Shown: positions 7,882 to 15,924, numbered from the stretch's first letter. The stretch is DNA of 64,000 nt from Amaricoccus macauensis (GCF_014201905.1 NZ_JACHFM010000003.1:62001-126000); one strand, 5' to 3'. Made by a program: numbers and translations. The notes: a model not told the origin generated them from the letters alone.

Positions 7882-9456
7882 TCACTCCGCGGGTTCGGTG
7901 AGAAGGCGCACCACCGGGCGCTTTGGCCGGGCGAACCACCAGAGGCTGGCGCCCGCGATGACGAGCAGGAGGTCGATGGTCACGATGTCGGTCTGGCCGT
8001 GCATCAGCGCCGTCGCCCAGTCCATGCCGCCGGTGGCGAGGCGCAGCACCGGCAGGCCGGCGCAGAGCACCGCCAGCAGTCGTTGTGCCAGCGTACCGTA
8101 GCGCCGTTCGTCGGGCACCCGGAGGCCGAGTGCCACGGCGAGAGCCACGCCGACGACGAAGCCGAGCGGCGTCCAGAAGAACGGGTCGGCGGACGGGCGG
8201 CTCAGGTAGTAGGCATAGCCCGAGGCCAGCATGCCGATCGGCAGGCCGTAGCCCGTGATCTGCACTGCCTGCCCGAAACGGCGCCATGCGGGATCGGCCT
8301 CGCGGCGGCGCACCCAGAGGCGGAAGCCCGAGAGGATCACCACGCACATGGTGACGCCGAGGGCGCCCCAGACGATCCGGGAGAAGACCCCGGCGAAATG
8401 GCCGAAGTGCAGCGGATACATGAGTCCGTAGAGCGTGCCGCCGAGGGAGGGCGCGGTGCCGAGCGGGGCCTGCGCCCCGAGCCAGACGCCGGTCGCGCCG
8501 TCGTACCGATTGACCGGGTAGATCATGCCGCCGTGGCCGGGAGCGTGCCAGACGGTGACGCGGGCATCGCTGCGGCCGAAATGCGCCACGTCGAGATACG
8601 TCGCCTCGCTGTCGGCCCGGGCACGGGAATCGGAAATCATCGCGTTGAGATTGGCGAGCGTCGCGGGCGTCTCGTCGACCGGGGCGGGCGGCTCGAAGAG
8701 CGTGGCGCTCAGCGCCTCCTGATCGCCGCTGAACGCCACCGTCGCGACGAGCGGGAACCCGATGGTGCCCGCGAGGCTGAAGAACGAGCCGGTGAAGGCG
8801 AGCAGGAATGCGAAGGGGATGCTCCAGCTCGACACCAGCGCGTGCCGGTCGCGCGCGCCGACGAGCCGGCCGCCGCCGCGCTCGGCGACGAAGAGGTCGC
8901 GGATCACGTGGCGGTGCATGAGCACGCCGGAGACGACCGCGGCCATCATCGTGAGGCCAAGGATGCCGGTGAGGATGAGCCCCCACGGCGAGGGCAGGTA
9001 GAGCTGGACGTGGAGTTCCACGAGGAAGTGGCGCAGCGCGCTGTCGTCCCACGCCGCCGGGTCGTTCCAGATGAAGCCATCATGCCGGTCGATCACCTTG
9101 CCGGTGACGCTGTCGGCGCGGAACATGGTGCCCTTGTCTTCGAGCACGCCCGTGTCCGGGTTCACCGCGTGGGTGTGGAAGAACGCGAAGAGGTTGCGCC
9201 CCGCGCCGCCCCAGACCGCGACGTCCTCGCGATATTCCGGCTCGACCTCACGGGAGAGGCGGCGGAGGGTGGCGTCGACCGGCTGTTCCAGCGGCGCGGC
9301 GGTGCGCAGGCCACCCGCCGACCAGCGGCCGATTTCCTCGGCGAAGACCGCGACGGCGCCGGTCGCGACCACGACGTAGAGCAGGAGCCCGAGGATCACC
9401 GCCGACCAGCCATGGATCGCGGTCAGGCGCTTCAGTTCGATCTGTCCGATTGCCAT
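7882..9456 (-). CDS. PepSY-associated transmembrane protein (PiuB-like)
   Basis: A 524-residue inner-membrane protein. It has the N-terminal helix after KRLTAIHGWSAVILGLLL, the histidine-bearing segments typical of PepSY_TM proteins (the HFLVELHVQLYLPSPWG area, and SSWSIPFAFLLAFTGSFFS), and a C-terminal group of four hydrophobic segments. Such proteins are often linked to siderophore or heme uptake and periplasmic reduction of iron complexes, but biochemistry is thin. It is the middle gene of a leftward trio with two small membrane proteins. No TonB-dependent receptor or Fur/Irr-type regulator is next to it here. Confidence 0.8.
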   Translation of the reverse strand: MAIGQIELKRLTAIHGWSAVILGLLLYVVVATGAVAVFAEEIGRWSAGGLRTAAPLEQPVDATLRRLSREVEPEYREDVAVWGGAGRNLFAFFHTHAVNPDTGVLEDKGTMFRADSVTGKVIDRHDGFIWNDPAAWDDSALRHFLVELHVQLYLPSPWGLILTGILGLTMMAAVVSGVLMHRHVIRDLFVAERGGGRLVGARDRHALVSSWSIPFAFLLAFTGSFFSLAGTIGFPLVATVAFSGDQEALSATLFEPPAPVDETPATLANLNAMISDSRARADSEATYLDVAHFGRSDARVTVWHAPGHGGMIYPVNRYDGATGVWLGAQAPLGTAPSLGGTLYGLMYPLHFGHFAGVFSRIVWGALGVTMCVVILSGFRLWVRRREADPAWRRFGQAVQITGYGLPIGMLASGYAYYLSRPSADPFFWTPLGFVVGVALAVALGLRVPDERRYGTLAQRLLAVLCAGLPVLRLATGGMDWATALMHGQTDIVTIDLLLVIAGASLWWFARPKRPVVRLLTEPAE

Positions 9457-9468
9457 TCTGTGCCCTCC

Positions 9469-9819
9469 TCAGGCGAGGGAGACGAGGACGGCGGCGACCT
9501 GCACGAGGATCACCGCCGAGAGGATGGCGCTCGCGCGCACGAGGTTCGGGGCGAGCACCGCATGGAAGAACGGCACGGCCCAGAGCAGCGGCATGAGCAG
9601 GATCGGCAGGGCGATGTCGTTCACGCCCGCGGCGCCGGCGGGCATCCAGAGCGGCATGGCGGCCATGGTGGCGAGCGCCGCGAGGATCGCGCCCGGCCCG
9701 GCGAGAAGCCAGCGCACGAGCGCCGGGCGCGCCTCGATCCAGCGGGCTGCGTCGCGCGGCAGGACGCTCCGCCGGCCGGTCCGGTTCGTTTCAAGGGAAC
9801 TCTGCACACGCCACTCCAT
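9469..9819 (-). CDS. Small membrane protein, first gene of the PepSY trio
   Basis: About 116 residues if started at MEWRVQSSLETNRTG; a longer reading to 9870 adds 17 residues. Three hydrophobic segments follow a basic N-terminal part: RWLLAGPGAILAALATMAAM, then ALPILLMPLLWAVPFFHAVL, then a final AILSAVILVQVAAVLVSLA. The size, topology and position fit the DUF3649-like small membrane proteins seen beside PepSY proteins, but that assignment is by context rather than by a motif. The gap to the PepSY start is 12 bases. Confidence 0.65.
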   Translation of the reverse strand: MEWRVQSSLETNRTGRRSVLPRDAARWIEARPALVRWLLAGPGAILAALATMAAMPLWMPAGAAGVNDIALPILLMPLLWAVPFFHAVLAPNLVRASAILSAVILVQVAAVLVSLA

Positions 9820-9942
9820 CGGTTCGGGACAGTGGCTGAGCGCGGGTGCAGCGTTTGGCTGGCCTTTCAATCGAGCAAATCAGTCGAGAATTCAACCCGG
9901 GAGTTGGCTGCCGCCCCGCAGGGAGGCGGCCTTTCGCCGGGA

Positions 9943-10800
9943 TCAGTGCAGGTGGCGGAGCTTGTCGGGGTTTCGGACCACGTAGATCGCAGCGATCCGG
10001 TCGCCCTCGATCTCGAGCGCCGTGGTCTGGAGCTCGCCATCGGCCTCGCGGGTGATGAATCCGGGCAGGCCGTTGACGAAGACCGTGCGCAGCAGCGTCG
10101 AGGCGTTCTTCCGGAAGAAAACCGCGAGCGAAGTCTGCAGGCGCGTCACCGCATCGAAGCCCTCGATCGGCTTGCCGACTGCCGGACGCTTGCCGCCACC
10201 ATCGGCGTGCACGCTCACGTCGGCGGCGAGCATCTCGCCGAGCGCGCTCATGTCACCGCTGCGCGATGCCTGGAAGAACGCTGCCGCGAGGTCGAGGCCT
10301 CGCTGGCGGTCCAGCCGGAAGCGCGGCCGCGCCTCGCGCACATGGCTGCGCGCGCGGGCCGCGAGCTGGCGGCAGGCGGCGGGGTCGCGCTCGATGGTGG
10401 CGGCGACCTCCTCGAAGCCGACGCCGAAGACGTCGTGCAGCAGGAACGCCGCACGTTCGAGCGGCGAGAGGCGCTCGAGCGCCAGCATGAGGGGCAGTGT
10501 GACGTCCTCTGCCTCCTCCTCCTCGATCACCGGCTCCGGGAGCCACGGGCCGACGTAAGTCTCGCGGCGCCTGCGGGCCGATTTCAGCTGGTCGAGGCAG
10601 AGGCGGGTGACGGTGCGGCGCAGGAATGCCTCCGGCTCGCGCACGGCCGCGCGGTCGGCCCGCATCCAGCGGATGAAGGCCTCCTGCACCGCGTCCTCGG
10701 CGTCAGCGACCGAGCCGAGCATCCGGTAGGCGACACGCACGAGCTTCGGTCGCAGGGGGTCGAAGCTCGCCGCCGCGTCATCGTGGCGCAGGCTCGCCAT
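9943..10800 (-). CDS. ECF41-group RNA polymerase sigma factor (SigJ-like)
   Basis: About 285 residues. It has a sigma-2 region (YRMLGSVADAEDAVQEAF), the ECF41 linker YVGPWLPEP, a sigma-4 helix-turn-helix region, and a C-terminal SnoaL-like extension of about 100 residues. The extension carries both ECF41 hallmark motifs, DGGG (in VHADGGGKRPAVG) and NPDKL (in RNPDKLRHLH at the very end). In this group the fused C-terminal domain replaces an anti-sigma factor. The start overlaps the stop of the upstream carboxymuconolactone-decarboxylase-like gene (TGATG), a standard ECF41 arrangement. The inducing signal of the group is poorly known. Confidence 0.92.
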   Translation of the reverse strand: MASLRHDDAAASFDPLRPKLVRVAYRMLGSVADAEDAVQEAFIRWMRADRAAVREPEAFLRRTVTRLCLDQLKSARRRRETYVGPWLPEPVIEEEEAEDVTLPLMLALERLSPLERAAFLLHDVFGVGFEEVAATIERDPAACRQLAARARSHVREARPRFRLDRQRGLDLAAAFFQASRSGDMSALGEMLAADVSVHADGGGKRPAVGKPIEGFDAVTRLQTSLAVFFRKNASTLLRTVFVNGLPGFITREADGELQTTALEIEGDRIAAIYVVRNPDKLRHLH

Positions 10801-11258
10801 CAGGCCGCCTTGCGACCCCGGGCGGGGTCGAGCCAGAGCCCGAAGCCGACGCAAATGCGGTTCCAGCCGTTGATCATGTTGATCATCAGCGTGATTTTCG
10901 TGCGCTCCTCCTCGGTGAACTGCTTTGCCAGCGCGTCGTAGGCATCGAGATGCTCATGGCCTTCGGAGAGCCGGGTGAGCGCCTCGGTCCAGGCGAGCAC
11001 CGCGCGCTCGCGATCATTGTAGCAGGGCGCGTCGCGCCACGCCGGCAGCAGGTCGATGCGCTGGTCGGTCTCGCCGGCCGCGCGCGCCGCGATGGTGTGC
11101 ATGTTGATGCAGTTGGCGCAGGCATTGATCTGCGAGGAGCGGATTTCGATAAGGTGGACGAGCGTCGGGTCGAGACTGGCGCTGACCGCCTGTCCCGTCT
11201 CACGCCAGGCCTTCATGAGGGCGGGCGCGGCGGCGAACGGGTCGAACTTCGGGGTCAT
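10800..11258 (-). CDS. Carboxymuconolactone decarboxylase/AhpD-like protein, ECF41 partner
   Basis: 152 residues with the AhpD-like fold signature. INACANCINMHT supplies the CxxC pair and the following histidine of the peroxidase-like catalytic site. TKITLMINMINGWNRICV is the conserved C-terminal helix. Such proteins are the usual target and genomic partner of ECF41 sigma factors and are thought to act as alkylhydroperoxidase-like reductases. The ATG at 11258 has AAGGA 7 bases upstream. A matching ECF41-type promoter lies just upstream (11292-11318), so the two-gene operon is probably autoregulated. Confidence 0.9.
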   Translation of the reverse strand: MTPKFDPFAAAPALMKAWRETGQAVSASLDPTLVHLIEIRSSQINACANCINMHTIAARAAGETDQRIDLLPAWRDAPCYNDRERAVLAWTEALTRLSEGHEHLDAYDALAKQFTEEERTKITLMINMINGWNRICVGFGLWLDPARGRKAA

Positions 11259-11291
11259 GGTCGGTTCCTTTCTCTTGGGTTCCGACTTCAT

Positions 11292-11318
11292 GACGAGCCT
11301 ACACCCGCCGGTGTGACA
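11292..11318 (-). promoter_or_regulatory. ECF41-type promoter of the decarboxylase-sigma operon
   Basis: On the minus strand the sequence reads TGTCACA (11318-11312), then 16 bases, then CGTC (11295-11292). This is the published ECF41 promoter form: a TGTCACA -35 and a CGTC -10 with about 16 bp between. It lies 33 bp upstream of the ATG of the first gene of the operon, a plausible leader length. The match to the expected target of the sigma factor encoded just downstream makes the call strong. Confidence 0.85.
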
Positions 11319-11363
11319 TGGCCTGCGGTTATTTCGCGCATCTGCTGCCCGCGCGGCGCCGGC

Positions 11364-12734
11364 TCAGTGGGCCTGCCGCGCCTGGGCCGGCTCCGGGTTC
11401 GGGAGGGCCGCGTCGCCCGGTATCGTTCCAGGCAATGCGCCCGACAATGTGCCGGGGATCGCGTTGTGCAATCCGCCGGGGGGCGCGGCCGACACCGGGC
11501 TCGATGCGGAGGCCATCGCGGAGGCCGCCGCGAGGGTCGGCGCGGCAACCGGCATCGCGGCGGGGAGCCTCACTTCGATCAGGTGCGGTTCGGCGCCGCT
11601 TTCGACCGCATGGCGCCGCCGAAGCTCGGCCAGGCGCGCGTCGAGCCCGGGGCTCGAAGCGAGGCCAAGGACGGCGAGCATCTCTGCCCAGCGGTGCGCC
11701 CAGTCATGCCGCGACAGCACGTCGAGGCGGTTCGCGCGCGCGATGGCGGCGTAGCGATCGGCATCGGCTTCGAGCTGTTCGAGGAAGTCGGCCGTCCTGT
11801 CCGGGTCCGTCGGCATGTTGACGATCGCCTCGGGCGAGCTGAACAGCCCCTTGAACTCGGGGATGTCGGGGGTCGAGCCGATCATCACCGCACCGGAGCT
11901 TGCGCCCTCGAAGTAGCGGGTGGTGAGCGTGGTCTCGGCGGCGGCGCCCGTGCCCTTGACCGGCTTCCAAACGACGTAGTGACGCGCCCTGGCGGCGAGG
12001 TCGGCATTCTGCAGGCGCACGGCATCCCAGTCCTTCGCCTTCATCCCGCGCCAGAGGTCGAAGACGTAAAAGCGATTGTCGCGGCCGCAGAGTTCGAGCA
12101 TGCGGCCATGCACCCGATTGAGCCGCCGGCCGATGCAGACGTAGTCGACGCAGCGCTGGCTGACGGTGTAGCGGCTCGCCGGGAGCAGGAGCGTGTCGAC
12201 GGCGGTCGGGAGATAGGTCACCGGGGTGCGGGTGTGCCGCTGGATGAGCGGGACGCTGCCGGCATTGAAGACGAAGACGTGGTCGAACATGTCGAGGTGG
12301 CGGTAGTGCTGGCGCAGCTTCTCCACGTCGCGAGACCAGGTTTCGAGGAGGAAGATGCACGCCTTGCGCGTCCGTTTGCGCCAGCCGGGGACGCAGTTGA
12401 TCTCGCGGATCTCGTGCGGGAACTGGCAGGCGTAGAACGTGAGGTCGAAATCGCCCTCTACCTCGGTTCTGGGTGCCTCGGAAGCAGTCGGCATCGCGGC
12501 GAGCGCGAGGAGCCTCCCCAGCGTGTTCCGCATCGTCTTGCGGCAATTCTTCCAGAACGAACGATTGTACGGGTCGGGCACGACCGGTGCGACGAGTGTC
12601 GCATCTTCCATCCGGCGCACGACGTCCATGAACTCGTAGATGACACCGTTCCACGGAGCAGGAACGAGGTCATGCAATGAGAACAGCAACACGCGACGGG
12701 ATGAACCCGAAGAGCCCGGCGGCAGAACATTCAC
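11364..12734 (-). CDS. Glycosyltransferase-like protein with low-complexity tail
   Basis: 456 residues. The middle part resembles the CgeB/glycosyl transferase group 1 type. It has an N-terminal Rossmann-like strand (RRVLLFSLHDL), a YLPTAVDTLLL segment as in GT-B enzymes, and a C-terminal sugar-nucleotide region with TRYFEGASSGAVMIG and a terminal DWAHRWAEML helix. The last 80 or so residues are Ala/Pro/Ser-rich and probably disordered. It could glycosylate a surface polymer or protein, but acceptor and donor are unknown. It starts with GTG after a GGGGA element. No other polysaccharide genes flank it. Confidence 0.65.
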   Translation of the reverse strand: MNVLPPGSSGSSRRVLLFSLHDLVPAPWNGVIYEFMDVVRRMEDATLVAPVVPDPYNRSFWKNCRKTMRNTLGRLLALAAMPTASEAPRTEVEGDFDLTFYACQFPHEIREINCVPGWRKRTRKACIFLLETWSRDVEKLRQHYRHLDMFDHVFVFNAGSVPLIQRHTRTPVTYLPTAVDTLLLPASRYTVSQRCVDYVCIGRRLNRVHGRMLELCGRDNRFYVFDLWRGMKAKDWDAVRLQNADLAARARHYVVWKPVKGTGAAAETTLTTRYFEGASSGAVMIGSTPDIPEFKGLFSSPEAIVNMPTDPDRTADFLEQLEADADRYAAIARANRLDVLSRHDWAHRWAEMLAVLGLASSPGLDARLAELRRRHAVESGAEPHLIEVRLPAAMPVAAPTLAAASAMASASSPVSAAPPGGLHNAIPGTLSGALPGTIPGDAALPNPEPAQARQAH

Positions 12735-13016
12735 GTCAGAATCCCCACGGAGGCGCCCAGAATACTGGAAAGAGCCCCCCCTCTTTCAAATCAATGGCTT
12801 GACCGTTACCTAACCATGAAGGCAGGCCCCAGACATGCTATAGATTAAAAGTACGTTAGCGCGAGATTCCACGCAAGGAGTGATTTCTCAACATCCACCG
12901 CCTTCAAACCAGCTCAGCCGGAGTTCGGGCGTTCGTGATCGTTTTCGACAACTATAGGGCGTTGTCGCGCGGGATCGGAGGCGGCGCGCCGGGCGACGCC
13001 TCCGGAAGGGCATCGC
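12735..13016. other. Intergenic region with AT-rich promoter area and inverted repeats
   Basis: About 280 bases without a gene. The left half (12775-12860) is AT-richer than its surroundings and contains TATAGATTAAAAG, a likely promoter zone for the leftward glycosyltransferase gene. The right part has two inverted repeats downstream of the GMC dehydrogenase stop: CGGAGGCG/CGCCTCCG at 12976-13004, and CGACAAC/GTTGTCG at 12946-12967. Both could end the dehydrogenase transcript. Confidence 0.45.
12976..13004 (-). terminator. Hairpin after the GMC dehydrogenase operon
   Basis: A perfect 8-bp inverted repeat, CGGAGGCG/CGCCTCCG, with a 13-nt loop, placed 12 bases after the stop of the dehydrogenase large subunit. 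It has no T-rich tail, so it is a terminator candidate or a 3'-end stabiliser rather than a classical intrinsic terminator. Confidence 0.45.
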
Positions 13017-14588
13017 TCAGAGGTTGCCCTTGGAGAGCTCGCCCGCGATGTGGTCGGCCTGCCGGATGGCGAGGGCGACGATGGTGAGCGTCGGATTCTC
13101 CGCCCCGCCAGTGGTGAACTGGCTGCCGTCCGAAACGAAGAGGTTCGCGACGTCGTGGCTCTGACCCCACTTGTTCACCACGCCGTCCTGCGGCTTCTCG
13201 CTCATCCGGTTGGTGCCGAGGTTGTGGGTCGAGGGATAGGGCGGCGTCGGGAACACCCGCGTCGCGCCGACTGCGCGATACATCTCCTCGCCCTTCTTGT
13301 AGGCGTAGTCGCGCATCGCATTGTCGTTCGGATGATCGTCGAAGTGCACGTTCGGCACCGGAAGTCCGTTCGTGTCCTTGACGTCGGTGTTGAGCGTGAC
13401 GCGGTTCGTCTCGCGCGGCATGTCCTCGCCGACGATCCAGAGCCCGGCCATGTTCTGGTACGAATCGAGCGCCGAGGTGAACTCGCGGCCCCAGGCGCCC
13501 GGATCGAGGAACGCCGCGGTGAACGGCAGGCCGAGGGAGAGGGTCTCGAACTCGAAGCCGCCGACGAAGCCACGGTTTGGGTCGTGGTGGCGCTCGTCGC
13601 CGATGTAGCCCGCCATCACCGTGCCGCGCCACATGCTGACCGGCTTGTCGAAGACCGCGTAGACCGAACCGGTGGTGTGACGCATGTAGTTGCGCCCGAC
13701 CTGACCCGAGGAGTTCGCGAGACCGTCCGGGAACATCGACGAGGCCGAGTTCAAAAGCAGCCGCGGGCTCTCGATCGCGTTGCAGGCGACCGAGACCACC
13801 CGCGCCTTCTGGAGCTGCTGCTTGCCGTCCGCGTCGATGTAGACGACCCCGGTCACCTTGCCCTTGTCATCATGCTCGATCTTGACCGCAAAGCAGCGGT
13901 CACGCACTTCGAGGTTGTTCGTCGCCTCGCCGCGCGGGATGTCGGTGTAGGCGGTCGACCACTTCGCGCCCCACTTGCAGCCCTGGAAGCAGAAGCCGGT
14001 CTGCTGGCAGGCGCTGCGTCCGTCGAACTCGGCGGAGTTGATCGCCATCCGCCCGGTGTGGACGTCCTTGTAGCCGATGGCCTTGGCGCCGGCCTCGAAC
14101 ACCTTGTAGTTGTTGCTGGGCGGCAGCCCGGCGCGGTCCTCGGTGCGGGTCACGCCGAGCTTGTGCTCGGCCTTGGTGTACCAGGGGTCCATCTCGGCGG
14201 TGTCGATCGGCCAGTCGAGCAGGTTGGCGTCGGAGATCGGGCCGTAGGTGGTCTTCGCCTTCCACTCGTGGTCCTGGAAGCGCAGGCTGGCGCCCGCCCA
14301 GTGGATCGAGGTGCCGCCGACCGCCTTGACGATCCAGGTCGGCAGGTTGGCGAAGTCACGCGCCACGCGCCAGTCGCCCGAGGTCGTGCGCATGTCGGTC
14401 CAGGCGAGCTGCTGGAAGCTTGCCCACTCGTCGTTGATGTAGTCCTCGGGCAGATAGCGCCCGCCGGCCTCGATCGAGACCACCTTGACGCCCTTCTGCG
14501 CCAGCTCGTTCGCGAGCACGCCGCCACCGGCGCCGGAGCCCACGATCACCACCACGCTGTCGTCGTTGAGATCGAACTTCGCGACCAT
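13017..14588 (-). CDS. GMC-family FAD dehydrogenase, large subunit (gluconate 2-dehydrogenase-like)
   Basis: 523 residues. The FAD-binding GSGAGGGVLANELAQKG lies near residues 16-32. GGTSIHWAGASLRFQDHEW is the GMC substrate-site signature of gluconate/fructose dehydrogenase-type large subunits. The C-terminal THNLGTNRMSEKPQDGVVN and the final FAD strand (NLFVSDGSQFTTGGAENP) are intact. It would oxidise a sugar acid or other alcohol at the periplasmic face with the small Tat-targeted subunit encoded 16 bases upstream. The usual third subunit, a multiheme cytochrome c, is absent here, so the electron acceptor is open. Start at 14588 has GGGAGGA upstream. Confidence 0.85.
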   Translation of the reverse strand: MVAKFDLNDDSVVVIVGSGAGGGVLANELAQKGVKVVSIEAGGRYLPEDYINDEWASFQQLAWTDMRTTSGDWRVARDFANLPTWIVKAVGGTSIHWAGASLRFQDHEWKAKTTYGPISDANLLDWPIDTAEMDPWYTKAEHKLGVTRTEDRAGLPPSNNYKVFEAGAKAIGYKDVHTGRMAINSAEFDGRSACQQTGFCFQGCKWGAKWSTAYTDIPRGEATNNLEVRDRCFAVKIEHDDKGKVTGVVYIDADGKQQLQKARVVSVACNAIESPRLLLNSASSMFPDGLANSSGQVGRNYMRHTTGSVYAVFDKPVSMWRGTVMAGYIGDERHHDPNRGFVGGFEFETLSLGLPFTAAFLDPGAWGREFTSALDSYQNMAGLWIVGEDMPRETNRVTLNTDVKDTNGLPVPNVHFDDHPNDNAMRDYAYKKGEEMYRAVGATRVFPTPPYPSTHNLGTNRMSEKPQDGVVNKWGQSHDVANLFVSDGSQFTTGGAENPTLTIVALAIRQADHIAGELSKGNL

Positions 14589-14604
14589 GATTGCGTCCTC
14601 CCTC

Positions 14605-15126
14605 TCAGAGCCAGCTGATGTCGTCGAAGCCGCGGTGGATGTAGCCGCCCTGGCTGTAGCTCTCACCCTGGTAGCCGAAGATCGGCCAGACCTCTTTCTG
14701 GTTGTAGAGACCGGTGACGAGGCCGCCACGGATCGTCTGGAAGAACGGGCTGTTCTCCATGCCCTTCAGGATCGCGACCCGGTCGCTCTCCCAGCCGACG
14801 GCGAGGTAGTTCGCATACCCCGCGCCCTGAGCCGCGGCGTCGAGCGCGGCCACCCCGGCCTCGATCGCGGCGGCGTCCTCGGCGGTGTCATAGCCCTTGA
14901 CGGCGATGGCATAGAAGTTGTCCGCGACCTTGTCGTGCGGGTAGACGTCGCGCGCCATCTGGATCAGCGTCGCCATCGTCTCGGGCTTCAGGTTTGTCAC
15001 CTCGAGGGCCCATGCGGCGTCGCGTGCGGCGACAAACCCGCTGCCGATCGAGAATGCCGCGCCTGCCACCACCGCGTGCGCAAGCAGCGCGCGACGGGTG
15101 AGGCCGCGCGATCTCAACTCTGTCAT
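14605..15126 (-). CDS. Dehydrogenase small subunit with twin-arginine signal (gluconate 2-dehydrogenase subunit 3 family)
   Basis: 173 residues. The N-terminus has a twin-arginine signal (GLTRRALLAHAVVAGAAFS), so the folded subunit, and probably the large subunit with it, is exported by Tat. The body (NLKPETMATLIQMARDVYPH...) matches the gluconate 2-dehydrogenase subunit 3 family, which holds the FAD-containing large subunit at the membrane side. It lies between a glyoxalase-like gene and the large subunit in a three-gene leftward operon. Confidence 0.85.
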   Translation of the reverse strand: MTELRSRGLTRRALLAHAVVAGAAFSIGSGFVAARDAAWALEVTNLKPETMATLIQMARDVYPHDKVADNFYAIAVKGYDTAEDAAAIEAGVAALDAAAQGAGYANYLAVGWESDRVAILKGMENSPFFQTIRGGLVTGLYNQKEVWPIFGYQGESYSQGGYIHRGFDDISWL

Positions 15127-15178
15127 GATATCCTCCCGACTGGCTCTTGTTATCTGGCTGGCGTGGGTGAGCGGTGCG

Positions 15179-15574
15179 TCAGCGGAAGCGGCCGCCGCGT
15201 TCGATCACCTCGATCATGTATCCGTCCGGATCGGCGACGAAGAAGAAGCGCGCGACGAGTTCACCATTGTTCCTGAAATCGACGAGCTTGCGCGGGGCGA
15301 GGCCCGCCGCCTCGAAGCGGGCGTGCTCCTTGTCCACGTCTTCAACGACGAAGGCGATGTGGCCGTAGCCGTCACCGAGATCGTAGGGCTCGGTGCGATC
15401 CTTGTTGACGGTAAGCTCGATCTCGAAGTCGGCGGCGGCGTTGGAGAGGTAGATGAGCGTGAAGCTGTCAAAATCCAGCCGGTCAGCGATCCCGAGCCCG
15501 AAGGCCTCGCGGTAGAATGCAACCGATCGCGCTTCGTCGAGCACGCGGATCATGCTGTGGACGACCTTGGTCAT
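15179..15574 (-). CDS. Glyoxalase/lactoylglutathione-lyase-like protein
   Basis: 131 residues of the VOC (vicinal oxygen chelate) superfamily, most like glyoxalase I. Metal and substrate residues are at the expected places: HSMIRVLDEARSVAFY at the start, TLIYLSN, then GYGHIAFVVEDVD, and a final FFFVADPDGYMIEVIER with the metal-binding Glu. The likely reaction is glutathione-dependent conversion of methylglyoxal or a related aldehyde. It is the first gene of the GMC dehydrogenase operon, where it may remove reactive carbonyl by-products (inference). ATG at 15574 has GGAGGAAAC directly upstream. Confidence 0.85.
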   Translation of the reverse strand: MTKVVHSMIRVLDEARSVAFYREAFGLGIADRLDFDSFTLIYLSNAAADFEIELTVNKDRTEPYDLGDGYGHIAFVVEDVDKEHARFEAAGLAPRKLVDFRNNGELVARFFFVADPDGYMIEVIERGGRFR

Positions 15575-15638
15575 GTTTCCTCCTGTGCGGGGTTTCAAGC
15601 CCGTTTTGAGAAGGGTAGGCTTCGGGGAAACTGGGCGG

Positions 15639-15656
15639 GTAGTATCCCCATACTAC
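15639..15656. promoter_or_regulatory. Palindromic operator candidate before the dehydrogenase operon
   Basis: GTAGTATCCCCATACTAC is a perfect inverted repeat with 7-bp arms and a 4-bp spacer. It lies about 65-80 bp upstream of the glyoxalase start, the first gene of the GMC dehydrogenase operon. Its AT-rich arms stand out from the GC-rich surroundings. It looks like a dimeric repressor or activator site; no regulator gene is adjacent to suggest which one. Confidence 0.6.
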
Positions 15657-15760
15657 ACCACGTGAACGCACGGACGCCGGAACGCCGGTGATGCGGAACC
15701 CCGTCTCGCGGGCGTCCTGGTTTTCATACTGGCAGAAGCCTATCGGGCAGGGACGAGGGG

Positions 15761-15880
15761 CCCCGCAACAGCGGGGAGAATGAATCCCTGAACGGGCGTC
15801 AGCCCGTGCCGCTGAAGCGAGGCCGCAAAGGCGGCCGACCGACCCGCGCCGGCCGAGCGGGGGCTTGCCCCCCGAGGCCG
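15761..15880. repeat. Array of four short hairpins
   Basis: Four hairpins lie head to tail with centres 29-38 bases apart. CCCCGC-AACA-GCGGGG (15761-15776), ACGGGC-GTCA-GCCCGT (15792-15807) and GGCCGC-AAAG-GCGGCC (15821-15836) each have a perfect 6-bp stem and a 4-nt loop. The fourth (15850-15880) has stem CGGGGG/CCCCCG inside an outer CGGCC/GGCCG. Stem sequences differ but the architecture repeats, which points to selection on structure. Confidence 0.65.
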
Positions 15881-15895
15881 ACGCGCAATCCACGC

Positions 15896-15924
15896 TTGGA
15901 CCCCCGGGCGGGCGCGGCTATAAC
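15896..15924 (+). promoter_or_regulatory. Sigma-70-type promoter of hisB
   Basis: TTGGAC (15896-15901) and TATAAC (15919-15924) are separated by exactly 17 bases, close to the vegetative consensus. The expected transcript start near 15931 would leave a leader of about 27 bases before the hisB ATG at 15958. Confidence 0.7.

Noticed and set aside
7999-10941. Plus-strand frame of about 980 codons over the PepSY and sigma-factor genes
   Set aside because: Runs antisense to several genes with good motifs and has the composition of an antisense frame.
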